Source of the DNA: Deltaproteobacteria bacterium UBA2409
GTDB taxonomy: Bacteria > Bdellovibrionota_C > UBA2361 > DDRT01
DNA length: 39,151 nt
Reading direction: 5' to 3'
Assembly (NCBI GenBank): GCA_002343185.1
Contig: DDRT01000022.1
Location: 167,065 to 206,215 of the forward strand
Under the pieces are notes generated by a model. That model searched no databases. It saw only the letters and a program-made list of their open reading frames with translations, and was not told where the DNA came from. The translations under genes were made by a program, and so were the position numbers. The stretch's first letter is position 1. Each line of letters begins with the position of its first letter. Positions 1 to 7,650 of this stretch are shown here, in pieces.

Positions 1-25
1 TTAAGTTTTACCAAATTAAATTAAA

Positions 26-71
26 CACTTACACAATGAAGGTAAGTGGCATTGCCCCTCCCTATGGGGCA
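26..71. repeat. Two adjacent small hairpins at the left edge
   Basis: Two inverted repeats follow one another: CACTTAC (26-32) with GTAAGTG (42-48), then TGCCCC (53-58) with GGGGCA (66-71). They lie just downstream of the stop codon of the NAS-like gene. The second is followed on the plus strand by a short T-rich stretch, so it could end transcription coming from the left of the window. They could also belong to a recombination site cut by the window edge. Neither role can be decided from what is visible. Confidence 0.35.
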
Positions 72-77
72 GTTTTC

Positions 78-899
78 TTAAATTTTAAAGATTCTTGGCT
101 GCGCTCCGGTCTTTGCAACCAAGGTTGATATTGTATCATTAGCTTCTGCCGAATGATGTTCACCTAGCTCATAGCGATTATTCCAAGTCGCTTTAGAAAA
201 TTCCATTCCTTTGTAAATTAATTTCCTGTTTCCTTCCGAATACCTTAGAACAATTCTTGGAAACGGACCGACAGATCTCCAAAGTTGATGTAATATCTGA
301 TCTTTGGGTTGAGCCAATAGTGCAACGACAATCACATCATAGTGACCATGAGTTCCCGCCGTATTGTCAGTCGGTAGTTCGACACTTTCTGCACTTTGAT
401 GAATGACTCGAATTTTTTCCGAGAGTGCTAATTTACTAATAATTTCTTTTGAGATCTCGCAGGCTTCCATCGAGTGATCAAAACAGTCAACGTAAGCACC
501 TGTTTTTTGTTCAATTAGTATAGCTGATATTGGTAATGGGCCACTTCCTATAAACAAGACTCGATCTGAAGCTTTAATATTTGCAAGTTTTATCTCAGCT
601 TCGATCAACCGCTTGAACCGGTCATAAAGAATATATTCTTTTAATTGTGCATCACCTCTTAAAAAGAAGTCCGCAAAAGATGTTTCAAGATTTGTTTCAA
701 ACTGCTCATAGAGCTTTTGCGCTAGTGCTATACGCGCTGAGTCCAAATCAGGAGGTAGGTCAGATTGATCAGCATCCACTGAAAGAAGAAATTCTTCGAG
801 TTGGGTGCCGGCGGTATGAACAACGCTTGAATCATGAAAATTCAAACCTTCCAGGGAATTAACAAACTGTACAACTTTTACCTCACTTGATACGCCCAT
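78..899 (-). CDS. Nicotianamine synthase-like aminocarboxypropyltransferase
   Basis: A 273-residue protein, the usual size for bacterial nicotianamine synthase (NAS)-like enzymes such as CntL of staphylopine synthesis. The Rossmann glycine motif FIGSGPLPIS (residues 116-125) is very close to the NAS signature GSGPLPLTS. Upstream, YILYDRFKRLIEAE (89-102) matches the NAS stretch that carries the catalytic glutamate, and LRYSEGNRKLIY (218-229) matches the family's R-S-x-x-G-x-R-x-x-L-Y block. Enzymes of this family transfer the aminobutyrate group of S-adenosylmethionine to an amine. The gene follows the SpeD-like gene by 23 bases on the same strand, so the two are probably co-transcribed. The acceptor and product are unknown. 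A generic SAM methyltransferase is the alternative, but the P-L-P after GSG argues against it. Confidence 0.72.
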   Translation of the reverse strand: MGVSSEVKVVQFVNSLEGLNFHDSSVVHTAGTQLEEFLLSVDADQSDLPPDLDSARIALAQKLYEQFETNLETSFADFFLRGDAQLKEYILYDRFKRLIEAEIKLANIKASDRVLFIGSGPLPISAILIEQKTGAYVDCFDHSMEACEISKEIISKLALSEKIRVIHQSAESVELPTDNTAGTHGHYDVIVVALLAQPKDQILHQLWRSVGPFPRIVLRYSEGNRKLIYKGMEFSKATWNNRYELGEHHSAEANDTISTLVAKTGAQPRIFKI

Positions 900-922
900 A
901 ATTATTCCCGAAGGAAATTGTT

Positions 923-1330
923 TTAATCCTTATGAGCTAATAAGGTTAGCTTTCCATTAGTTCCCATTTGAATATCACCTGAAACAATATCCTTACTCTG
1001 AAAAAAATCTTTGGTAAATTTCACAACTTCTGACGTATCGAATGGTTTGCAACTGTAAGCATCCACCGTAAAAAAGCTACATTTTCTCCATGCATAAACA
1101 TGTGCACCGGATTCAGTCCAAGCAACGAATCCATTCAGTTCGAATAGTGGGACTTCAGGATTAGACCATTCATCAGGTGGCCAAGAATATGGGCCTGAAA
1201 ATATTCTCATGTCCAAAAGGACTGATAGCTCGTTTAAGTATCTTCTTATTGTCTCTCCGTCTGCTTGAATAGAGAAATGCCCCTCCATCACGATGCGCTG
1301 ACGGTAGATTGTTGGTTCTAGGTCTTTCAT
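923..1330 (-). CDS. SpeD-like pyruvoyl-dependent decarboxylase (AdoMetDC family)
   Basis: A 135-residue protein with the core of S-adenosylmethionine decarboxylase proenzymes. The segment WTESGAHVYAW (71-81) aligns with the family's ESHxSIHTW block and FFTVDAYSC (86-94) with its YAAVDxFTC block. Glu73-Ser74 is the expected self-cleavage site that creates the pyruvoyl group, and Cys94 aligns with the catalytic cysteine. The histidine that normally helps processing is Tyr79 here, with His77 two residues earlier. SpeD relatives that decarboxylate ornithine or arginine instead of SAM are known, so the substrate cannot be assumed. It lies just downstream of an attC-like palindrome (1340-1441) and upstream of the NAS-like gene, suggesting one two-gene cassette. 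Confidence 0.7.
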   Translation of the reverse strand: MKDLEPTIYRQRIVMEGHFSIQADGETIRRYLNELSVLLDMRIFSGPYSWPPDEWSNPEVPLFELNGFVAWTESGAHVYAWRKCSFFTVDAYSCKPFDTSEVVKFTKDFFQSKDIVSGDIQMGTNGKLTLLAHKD

Positions 1331-1339
1331 AATCCTTTA

Positions 1340-1441
1340 GGTGACAACGGTAAAACGCACCAGATTCTAACCCAAAAAACTTTCTTAATCATTCAAAAAA
1401 TTCAAAGGGTTACAATTCTGCGTGGCGTTGATTGTTATACC
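1340..1441 (-). other. attC-like recombination site (imperfect 102-bp palindrome)
   Basis: Two long imperfect arms face each other around an A/T-rich loop. The left arm begins GGTGACAAC and runs to GATTCTAACCC. The right arm runs from GGGTTACAATTC to GATTGTTATACC. Size, arm layout and position between minus-strand cassette-type genes fit an integron attC site, read on the minus strand with GTATAAC at one end and GTTGTCA at the other. The terminal heptamers deviate from RYYYAAC/GTTRRRY, so it may be a decayed or divergent site. Confidence 0.5.
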
Positions 1442-1448
1442 GCTTTCA

Positions 1449-1901
1449 TCATCGAAGTACATAAGCACTGCCTTCGACCAATGCTGTTTTTCGTTCTATT
1501 ACTAGGCACTCTGGGTTAAATTGCCAGTGATCGATAAAACCTGTTCGCTTGGGATTATTTGATTCTCCAACGCCTGTAAATTCACCTACTACAAAGACAT
1601 CGAGACCATTAACGAAGATTCCCTCTATTGAGTGAAAACCATCAAGTTTTCGTAAATGGCGAAAGAATTCATCGATTTGAGGCTTTCCAGAGTAAACTTC
1701 GCCTGCGCGGTTATACACGGCCTCCTCTGCAAATAGCATCATCACATTGTCTAACTCTCTGGCATCGATCCAAGAATAATAGTTTCTTAAATTTTGCTCG
1801 ACTCTACTAGATATTTGAAGCGATAAACTTGATTCGTTTGGCCAGTCGCCAGCTTGGCCATCTTCATCAATAAATAGGGGAACAGACAACATCATCAACA
1901 A
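1449..1901 (-). CDS. SnoaL-like / NTF2-fold protein
   Basis: A 150-residue protein. From about residue 30 it has the SnoaL/NTF2-like pattern: an N-terminal helix (SSRVEQNLRNYYSWIDARE), the D-x-V-M-x-L-F-A-E-E-A-V-Y block, G-K-P-x-I-x-E-F-F, and then alternating beta strands ending in a C-terminal strand pair. The fold serves as a small-molecule pocket in isomerases, dehydratases and binding proteins, so the substrate cannot be named. The first residues (MLMMLSVPLFIDEDGQ) are not typical, and an internal start is possible. It stands alone between two attC-like palindromes (1340-1441 and 1912-2059), which is how a single-gene integron cassette looks. SnoaL-like proteins are common cassette cargo. 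Confidence 0.65.
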   Translation of the reverse strand: MLMMLSVPLFIDEDGQAGDWPNESSLSLQISSRVEQNLRNYYSWIDARELDNVMMLFAEEAVYNRAGEVYSGKPQIDEFFRHLRKLDGFHSIEGIFVNGLDVFVVGEFTGVGESNNPKRTGFIDHWQFNPECLVIERKTALVEGSAYVLR

Positions 1902-1911
1902 CTCTCGAGCG

Positions 1912-2059
1912 GTCTAACGGGGCGGCGGCATTACCGGACGACTCCCTAGGAAATATACCATAATCCCACCGTTACTCTAGTGGGGGGTTGTTCCGGTAAA
2001 TGCCGTTGTTCGGCGCGCGCGTAGCGCCGACGAACAACAATGCCGCCGCCCCGTTCGGC
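1912..2059 (-). other. attC-like recombination site (G+C-rich palindrome)
   Basis: A 17-base perfect inverted repeat, AACGGGGCGGCGGCATT (1916-1932) against its complement (2039-2055), is bounded by GTCTAAC (1912-1918) and GTTCGGC (2053-2059). On the minus strand the downstream end reads GTTAGAC, which fits the core site GTTRRRY, and the upstream end reads GCCGAAC, one base off RYYYAAC. An inner hairpin (GGCGC...GCGCC, about 2010-2029) and a second CCGG-centred pair add structure. Its orientation matches the minus-strand genes, with the BrnTA pair upstream and the SnoaL-like gene downstream. The sequence is far richer in G+C than its surroundings. Confidence 0.6.
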
Positions 2060-2197
2060 GTCGCGGGTATATGCCTAGCATCTGCACTCCAATTTTAAGC
2101 GCGAGCGCATTCTAAGCATTCTATTAATATTTATTGAATTTATAAGAGACTGCACGCCACAAATGTTTAACTAGGAGGCGCGAGCGCGACGCCGAAC
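2053..2197. repeat. Long-range inverted repeat in the gene-free stretch 1902-2238
   Basis: GTTCGGCGTCGCG (2053-2065) is repeated as its exact complement CGCGACGCCGAAC at 2185-2197. The sequence GCGCGAGCGC also occurs twice inside (near 2099 and 2179). No open reading frame is evident. It could be a second recombination-site remnant next to the attC-like site, or an empty cassette. The GTT and AAC ends face the wrong way for a simple attC on the minus strand. Confidence 0.4.
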
Positions 2198-2238
2198 GTC
2201 TTAAGTGTGCGGGAAACGGGGCTCTTAATCAACCAGAA

Positions 2239-2502
2239 TTACCGCGAACCTTTGCGCCTCGTTTCTCCGTCACGGCTTGATAGTTCTACGCCGGGTACCC
2301 ACTTAAGCTTTGGCTTACGTTTCTCAGCAGAGCAGTCCTTTAAGTAAAGATTGATCAAGTTCTGGTATGGCATGTCAAATTCAGCTGCCAACAACTTGAA
2401 GTAATCAATTACGCTCTCATCAAGTCGGATTGTTATCTGCTTTTTGAGCTTGGCAGCGTAAGGATTTTTTACGGCATTGGAAAAACCATATTCTTTTCTC
2501 AT
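2239..2502 (-). CDS. brnA: BrnA-type antitoxin
   Basis: An 87-residue protein that follows the BrnT-like toxin gene after four bases. Its centre, KKQITIRLDESVIDYFKLLA (about residues 20-39), is the ribbon-helix-helix DNA-binding segment shared by BrnA and CopG-like antitoxins. The following PYQNLINLYLKDC continues the helix-helix part. BrnA binds BrnT, neutralises its RNase activity and represses the operon. The C-terminus (KWVPGVELSSRDGETRRKGSR) is basic and probably flexible. The toxin-first gene order is the usual one for this system. Toxin-antitoxin pairs are frequent in integron cassette arrays, which agrees with the attC-like site right downstream. Confidence 0.75.
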   Translation of the reverse strand: MRKEYGFSNAVKNPYAAKLKKQITIRLDESVIDYFKLLAAEFDMPYQNLINLYLKDCSAEKRKPKLKWVPGVELSSRDGETRRKGSR

Positions 2503-2506
2503 AATT

Positions 2507-2785
2507 TCACCCTGGATAAGATCGTTGCTCTTTTTTAGTTGCTTTGCGTGCTGAGATAATTCGAATTACCGAATCACTTTCTCGATAACAGTGGCAAACA
2601 ATTAGTAATCTCATTTGGCTGCTGAGTAAAATAAAACGATCCTCTTCCTTAGAGTGATCGGGGTCTGGCGTAAGCTGAGCATAGTCGTCATAAAACACCG
2701 ATTGTGCTTCTTCGAAGGAAACACCGTGCTTACGACGATTTTGCGTCGCCTTAGCTGAGTCCCAGGTAAATCGAATATTGCTCAC
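2507..2785 (-). CDS. brnT: BrnT-type ribonuclease toxin
   Basis: A 92-residue protein with the BrnT hallmarks: F-x-W-D-x-x-K near the N-terminus (FTWDSAKA, 6-13), RRKHGVSFEEA (17-27), the D-P-D-H-S-x-E-E-x-R-F-I stretch (about 41-52) and the C-terminal VIRIISARKATKKEQ (73-87). BrnT is a RelE-fold RNase of type II toxin-antitoxin modules, and its cognate antitoxin lies directly downstream. The start codon is GTG (complement of CAC at 2783-2785). No Shine-Dalgarno sequence is visible before it. An A/T-rich palindrome lies immediately upstream and could be the autoregulatory operator. Confidence 0.82.
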   Translation of the reverse strand: MSNIRFTWDSAKATQNRRKHGVSFEEAQSVFYDDYAQLTPDPDHSKEEDRFILLSSQMRLLIVCHCYRESDSVIRIISARKATKKEQRSYPG

Positions 2786-2804
2786 ATAATTATAGTATAA
2801 TTAT
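2786..2804 (-). promoter_or_regulatory. Palindromic operator candidate of brnTA
   Basis: ATAATTATA (2786-2794) and TATAATTAT (2796-2804) are exact inverted copies around one central base, touching the GTG start of brnT. The region also contains TATACT and TATAAT, plausible -10 boxes on the minus strand. An autorepressor bound here would block transcription. A second imperfect palindrome (AGGCA...TGCCT, 2834-2853) lies about 30 bases farther upstream. Confidence 0.45.
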
Positions 2805-3000
2805 TATAAGACTTTGGCAAGAACAGAATTCTTAGGCATAAAACGTTTTGCCTGACTGGCGCGCAACCGGACAAGTCTCCCAGTTATGCCGATCTTTAAC
2901 AGCACAACCTGCCTAAGTATCTCAATACCTGTTCTAAATTTCTAGGTGGTGCACTTCGGTTTCAAACCTAGCACTCATCTCGGGTAATTTGACTTTTAAT

Positions 3001-3654
3001 CTATTTCGTCAAAGAGCGAGTTGCAAGACGCTCGCGACTCATACCCCATACTGTAAGTGGCCCGGGCACTACAAGATCTCCTCCTTCATACAAAAGATAA
3101 CGAGTGCTCGACAACAATAAATACCATTGAGATATATTTCCACCTTTGGCCATGAAATATGCTGTATGAGCGACTGCTAAATCCTCAGAAGGAAGATCAA
3201 GCCAACCTCTGCCTTCTAGTTCATCCAGAGGTAATCGAGTAAATTTATTGTCGAACTCCGCCATAATTTCGAGTGGGTGAGAAAGTTTCTTATAAAATAA
3301 ACTGCTATTCTCCCACAATATTAATTGATAAGGAGATATAGGTCTTCTATTAAAGAACTCTAGAGAAATTCTCTGTGCCTCTAACAGAAACTGAAAACGA
3401 CTTACCCCCTCCGGTAATGTCACGGCTATCTGCAATTCTCCTAGAAGCTTAATCTTATATTTATCAATGAAGTCCTTAGTTACAAAATCAGCTTTTAGGT
3501 TCTTCGATACAGCTATATCGACTCCGGCAAGTGCATCACCCTTTGGGTCATATCGTGCGCTTTCAAGTTGCATTAATAAGGCTCTTGAAAGCCCTGGGCC
3601 GATAGGACAAGGTTTAGCTGGCTCATCAACCAGATTCTCGGCTTGCTGTATCAT
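3001..3654 (-). CDS. Hypothetical protein
   Basis: A 217-residue reading frame that I do not recognise. It has no signal peptide or membrane segment. The sequence is mixed alpha/beta, with a proline-rich start (PAKPCPIGPGLS, about residues 12-23), a helical middle (RFQFLLEAQRISLEFFNRRP) and an aromatic C-terminal part (SQWYLLLSSTRYLLYEGGDL). Its strand agrees with the cassette-type genes to its left, and its composition is unlike the strongly A+T-rich plus-strand operon to its right. It could be another cassette cargo gene, but no clear attC-like palindrome lies between it and brnT (2805-3000 holds only short inverted repeats). Confidence is for being a real gene. Confidence 0.55.
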   Translation of the reverse strand: MIQQAENLVDEPAKPCPIGPGLSRALLMQLESARYDPKGDALAGVDIAVSKNLKADFVTKDFIDKYKIKLLGELQIAVTLPEGVSRFQFLLEAQRISLEFFNRRPISPYQLILWENSSLFYKKLSHPLEIMAEFDNKFTRLPLDELEGRGWLDLPSEDLAVAHTAYFMAKGGNISQWYLLLSSTRYLLYEGGDLVVPGPLTVWGMSRERLATRSLTK

Positions 3655-3881
3655 TTATTTTATTGCCTCCGTTCCATCTTCCAAAGTTTAGAAAATCCTA
3701 TAGACATCTTCACTTTTCATCACCACTAATGTCGCTTAGCAAAGTCGAAATATTTGATCTTAATCTAAGTGACTTGAGGTATAATATATTCGGTAGATTC
3801 TACCCTATACTCTACCCCTATTCAAATAATATGTCCTTATTCTTCCTCGTTTTCTGACAAAAACGCTGCTTATCCTCACTT

Positions 3882-3910
3882 TTGTAGACAGCCTAATAAT
3901 CTTGTATATT
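3882..3910 (+). promoter_or_regulatory. Probable promoter of the kdsA-lpt operon
   Basis: TTGTAG (3882-3887) and TATATT (3905-3910) are spaced 17 bases and match the -35 and -10 consensus in four and five positions. The -10 box ends five bases before the kdsA ATG and there is no Shine-Dalgarno sequence, so the transcript probably starts at or next to the start codon. The rest of the divergent gap from 3655 shows nothing else definite. Confidence 0.5.
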
Positions 3911-3915
3911 CCAGT

Positions 3916-4692
3916 ATGCCTAAATCAAAGCTACTTCTATTTTGTGGCCCCTGTCAGATTGAATCAAAAGAACATGCTCTCTTTATAGCTAAAGAAATTA
4001 AATCTATAACAAACGACCTTCCTGTAGAGCTCTACTACAAATCGTCCTATGACAAAGCAAACAGAACTAGCTTAGAAGGAAAACGAGGAATTGGAATCGA
4101 TGAAGGGCTCTCAATTCTATCAGCAGTCAAATCTGAATTAGGGTTACCCGTTCTCACTGATATTCACACACCCGATGAAGCACTAAGGGTAGGCAAAGTT
4201 GTTGATATTATTCAGACCCCTGCATTTTTATGTCGACAGACTGATCTGTTAATTGCCGCAGGAAAATCTGGAGCAGCTGTAAATATCAAAAAAGGTCAGT
4301 TTCTTTTTCCACTTGATATGAAGTTTGCTGCTGAAAAAGTTGCTTCGACTGGAAATAATAAAATTTTTCTTTGCGAAAGAGGAACTTCATTTGGATATAG
4401 AGATTTAGTATTTGATCCAAGGTCGCTCGTTTGGATGAAAAGCTTAGGGTATCCTGTAATTTATGATGCAACACACTCTGTTCAAGTAATGGGTGGTGAT
4501 AATGGTAGCTCAGGTGGTCATCGCGAGATGATAGTTCCACTTGCAAAAGCTGCTGCTGCTATTGGTGTTGATGGAATATTTATTGAAACTCACGAGGAAC
4601 CTAAAAGAGCACCAAGCGATGGAGCTTCAATGCTGCCACTAAAAGATCTTAGAAAAGCGTTAGAGGATATAATCAGGGTTCGAGGTGAATAG
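3916..4692 (+). CDS. kdsA: 3-deoxy-D-manno-octulosonate 8-phosphate synthase
   Basis: A 258-residue protein that condenses phosphoenolpyruvate with arabinose 5-phosphate to give KDO 8-phosphate, the precursor of the inner LPS sugar KDO. Family blocks are plain: CGPCQIES (10-17), YYKSSYDKANRTS, TDIHTP, IIQTPAFLCRQTDLL, NIKKGQF, and the final E-T-H-E-x-P...APSDGASMLPL. Cys13 in the CGPC motif, with the histidine of DATHSVQ, the glutamate of IETHEEP and the aspartate of APSDG, matches the metal-dependent class; the metal-independent class has Asn in place of the Cys. It is first in an operon whose next genes move LPS to the outer membrane, and its 3' end overlaps lptC by 8 bases. Confidence 0.96.
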   Translation: MPKSKLLLFCGPCQIESKEHALFIAKEIKSITNDLPVELYYKSSYDKANRTSLEGKRGIGIDEGLSILSAVKSELGLPVLTDIHTPDEALRVGKVVDIIQTPAFLCRQTDLLIAAGKSGAAVNIKKGQFLFPLDMKFAAEKVASTGNNKIFLCERGTSFGYRDLVFDPRSLVWMKSLGYPVIYDATHSVQVMGGDNGSSGGHREMIVPLAKAAAAIGVDGIFIETHEEPKRAPSDGASMLPLKDLRKALEDIIRVRGE

Positions 4693-5260
4693 AAAGAAAA
4701 GTTTAATAGTAGCAGCCTCGGTGATTGTTGCCTTTTTTCTTGGTGTGATTTTCCTTTTTAAAAAACAGACCTCTATCTCTACTCCTATTGGAGAATTATC
4801 AGTTGAACTTGATCTCTCAACTGGCCCTAAAGTAGTACTTAATAATTTTAAAAGAAGTGAATCAAAAGATGGGAAAAAGCTCTGGGAGATAACTGCTGAA
4901 AAAGGTGTTTTCTCACCTAATACCCAAGAAGCTCAGGTTGAAAACCCTAAACTACAGTTCTTTAAAAAAAGTGACGTAACTGTGACTTTGACCTCAAGAA
5001 AAGCAATCATTAACTTCGATAATCAAACTCTGGCAAATGCAGAACTATTAGAAGAGGTACTTCTAGTTCAGGATAATCCAAGCTTTATTATGACTGGGAA
5101 TAGAGCTCTGTATGATCAAAAGCAGGTTTTAATCCCAGGTCCCGTTACTATAAGATCTGATAGTTTGTTTATTGAAGGGGAAAACTTAGTCGGCGATGTA
5201 GAAGCCGAAGTGTTTACCTTAAAAAATAATGTAAAAAGTGTCATTAGGAAGGAGTCATGA
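4685..5260 (+). CDS. lptC: LPS export protein LptC
   Basis: A 191-residue protein with one N-terminal membrane anchor (about residues 6-24) followed by a beta-rich periplasmic domain, as in LptC. The segment KLWEITAEKGVFSPNTQEAQVENPKLQFF and the later repeats (ALYDQKQVLIPGPVTI) are typical of the LptA/LptC beta-jellyroll. LptC sits in the inner membrane with LptB2FG and hands LPS to LptA. It overlaps kdsA by 8 bases and lptA by 4 bases (ATGA), so translation is probably coupled. LptC diverges strongly in sequence; the call rests on architecture, on homologous-looking repeats and on its place between kdsA and lptA. Confidence 0.85.
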   Translation: MNRKKSLIVAASVIVAFFLGVIFLFKKQTSISTPIGELSVELDLSTGPKVVLNNFKRSESKDGKKLWEITAEKGVFSPNTQEAQVENPKLQFFKKSDVTVTLTSRKAIINFDNQTLANAELLEEVLLVQDNPSFIMTGNRALYDQKQVLIPGPVTIRSDSLFIEGENLVGDVEAEVFTLKNNVKSVIRKES

Positions 5261-5706
5261 TTTTTTTCTTATTCATACAAAACCTGCTTTTCTCTGAAGC
5301 AACACTAAACTTAAAATCCTCCAAGGAACCTACTTATATTGAAGCCGAATCTTTAACTTTAAATCAAAAAGATAAAAAATTTATTTATCAAGGAAAAGTT
5401 AAAGTTACCCAAGGTGAGATGACCATCACAACAGATAATCTTGAAGGTATTTACAACGATAATAATGAGATTCAAACACTTAACGCTCTAAAAAATGTAG
5501 TCATCATAAAGGGAGAAGCTCTACGAGCGACAGGAGATAAGGCTGTTTATGATGCAAAAACTGAAATAGTAACTCTAACTGGCAATCCTGAAGTGACAGA
5601 AGGAGAAAGTCAGCTTTTAGCTGATGTGATTAAGCTATTTATAGCTGAAGACAGGAGTGAAGCTGAAGGCAATGTTAGGATGAAGTTAGTTAAAAAAGAG
5701 CAATGA
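5257..5706 (+). CDS. lptA: LPS transport periplasmic protein LptA (OstA-like)
   Basis: A 149-residue protein with a short hydrophobic leader (MIFFLFIQNLLFSEA) and an OstA-type jellyroll. The pattern Y-I-E-A-E-S-L-T-L-N, the F-x-Y-x-G-K-V-x-V-x-Q-G-x-M-x-I block and the A-L-R-A-T-G-D-K-A-V-Y-D stretch are diagnostic. LptA forms the periplasmic bridge along which LPS moves from LptC to LptD in the outer membrane. The length is close to the usual 150-185 residues. It overlaps lptC and the following HAD gene by four bases each. Confidence 0.88.
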   Translation: MIFFLFIQNLLFSEATLNLKSSKEPTYIEAESLTLNQKDKKFIYQGKVKVTQGEMTITTDNLEGIYNDNNEIQTLNALKNVVIIKGEALRATGDKAVYDAKTEIVTLTGNPEVTEGESQLLADVIKLFIAEDRSEAEGNVRMKLVKKEQ

Positions 5707-6498
5707 TCGGAGCTGTATTTTTTGATATTGATGGAACACTAGTTACATCTGATGGAAAACTTCTTCCATCAACAAAAAAAGCGATTAATATCCTCAAAGA
5801 AAAGAGTATACCAATCTGCCTTGCATCAGGAAGAGCAACACTTGGAGCTCTTTGGTTAATTGAAGAGCTAGAGATTGAGCATCCTTGCATGTTCCATTCA
5901 GGAGCTGAGATTTATGATCCGATAAAAAAAACAACTCTGGTATCAGCTCCACTTACCAAGGATGAGACAATTACTCTGATAAAAGAGTGTAGAGCGAATA
6001 ATCTATATCTAGAGCTCTACTCAGAGAATTCATATTATGTAGAATCTCAAAACAACCTCACTGAGATTCATACTGAGCTTTTAGGAGCTCCCCCCCGAAT
6101 ATGCAGCTTTGATACCTTAGATAAGGATTTTGTTAAAGGAGTCATCGTAACTGATTCGCCTAATAAGCTGGAAAAAGTAAAGAATCTAAATCTAAAAAAT
6201 CTTAAACTAGGAATTGCTCCAGGTTCAAAATTTGAAAATATTCACTTCTCAAATGTTACTAATCAGGCTGCCTCAAGAGAAAATGCATTTAATTGGTTTA
6301 GTAATTACTTCAATCTTCACAATCAAGACTCAATAATATTTGGAGATGCAACATCAGATATACCATTCATGAAGCTTTGCTCCTTTAGTGTTGCAATGGG
6401 GAATGCTGAAAACTCAGTGAAAGAGTTAGCATCTTTTATTACTCACTCAAATGACGAAGATGGCATTTATCATGCAATTTCAGTATTATTCCCGGGTG

Positions 6499-6521
<23 letters not shown>
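5703..6521 (+). CDS. Cof-type HAD-superfamily hydrolase (subclass IIB)
   Basis: A 272-residue phosphatase-fold protein. Motif I is DIDGT (8-12), motif II is ASGR (41-44), and motif IV is GDATSD (214-219) followed by the Cof-typical AMGNAENSVKELASFITHSNDEDG. The basic residue of motif III, usually a lysine in S-K-G, seems to be Arg192 (SREN). Cof-type enzymes dephosphorylate sugar phosphates or related metabolites in the cytoplasm. It is locked into the LPS operon by four-base overlap with lptA and a 23-base overlap with lptB. That makes KDO-8-phosphate phosphatase, the KdsC step, an attractive inferred role, since no KdsC-type gene is in the window. Direct evidence is lacking. Confidence 0.8.
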
Positions 6522-7224
<703 letters not shown>

Positions 7225-7650
7225 CGCTCAAACCTTCACCCTTGATAAAAATAGATCTACTGTAAACTTTGAAATCATAACACCTATGGGTTCAATTCTA
7301 GCAGATGGGGAGCTTGTGAGTGGGAAATTAAATAAGCAGGAAAAAAGCACAGAGCTTGAAGTCACAGGAAGAAACTTGTCTCTTAAAACTGGGTCTCTAT
7401 CGGCCAGAGCTATGGTTAATGCTCTCTTCTCAAAAGTACTAAACTCACCAGTCTTTGCTAAAGGAATTATTGCGCAGGATGGACGAGCTCAAGCTACAAT
7501 CCAAGCTCAAGGACTTACTCATAAACGCATAATCCCAATTACGCTAAATCAAATATCAAAAGATGAGATACAGCTAGTTGGCAGATTTCCCAGGGAAGAC
7601 ATTCTGTCCCTAGAAGGAAGTGCCGTATTTAATCTTTACTTTGCAAGATC

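Noticed and set aside
2816..2925. Possible third attC-like site between the unknown gene and brnT (GGCATAA...TTATGCC; CTTAGGCA...TGCCTAAG)
   Set aside because: Only the outer 7-8 bases pair; the inner arms do not match, so the evidence is too weak to list it as a recombination site.
3663..3857. Plus-strand frame of 64 codons before kdsA
   Set aside because: No ribosome-binding site and aromatic-rich random-looking sequence; it overlaps the presumed regulatory region.
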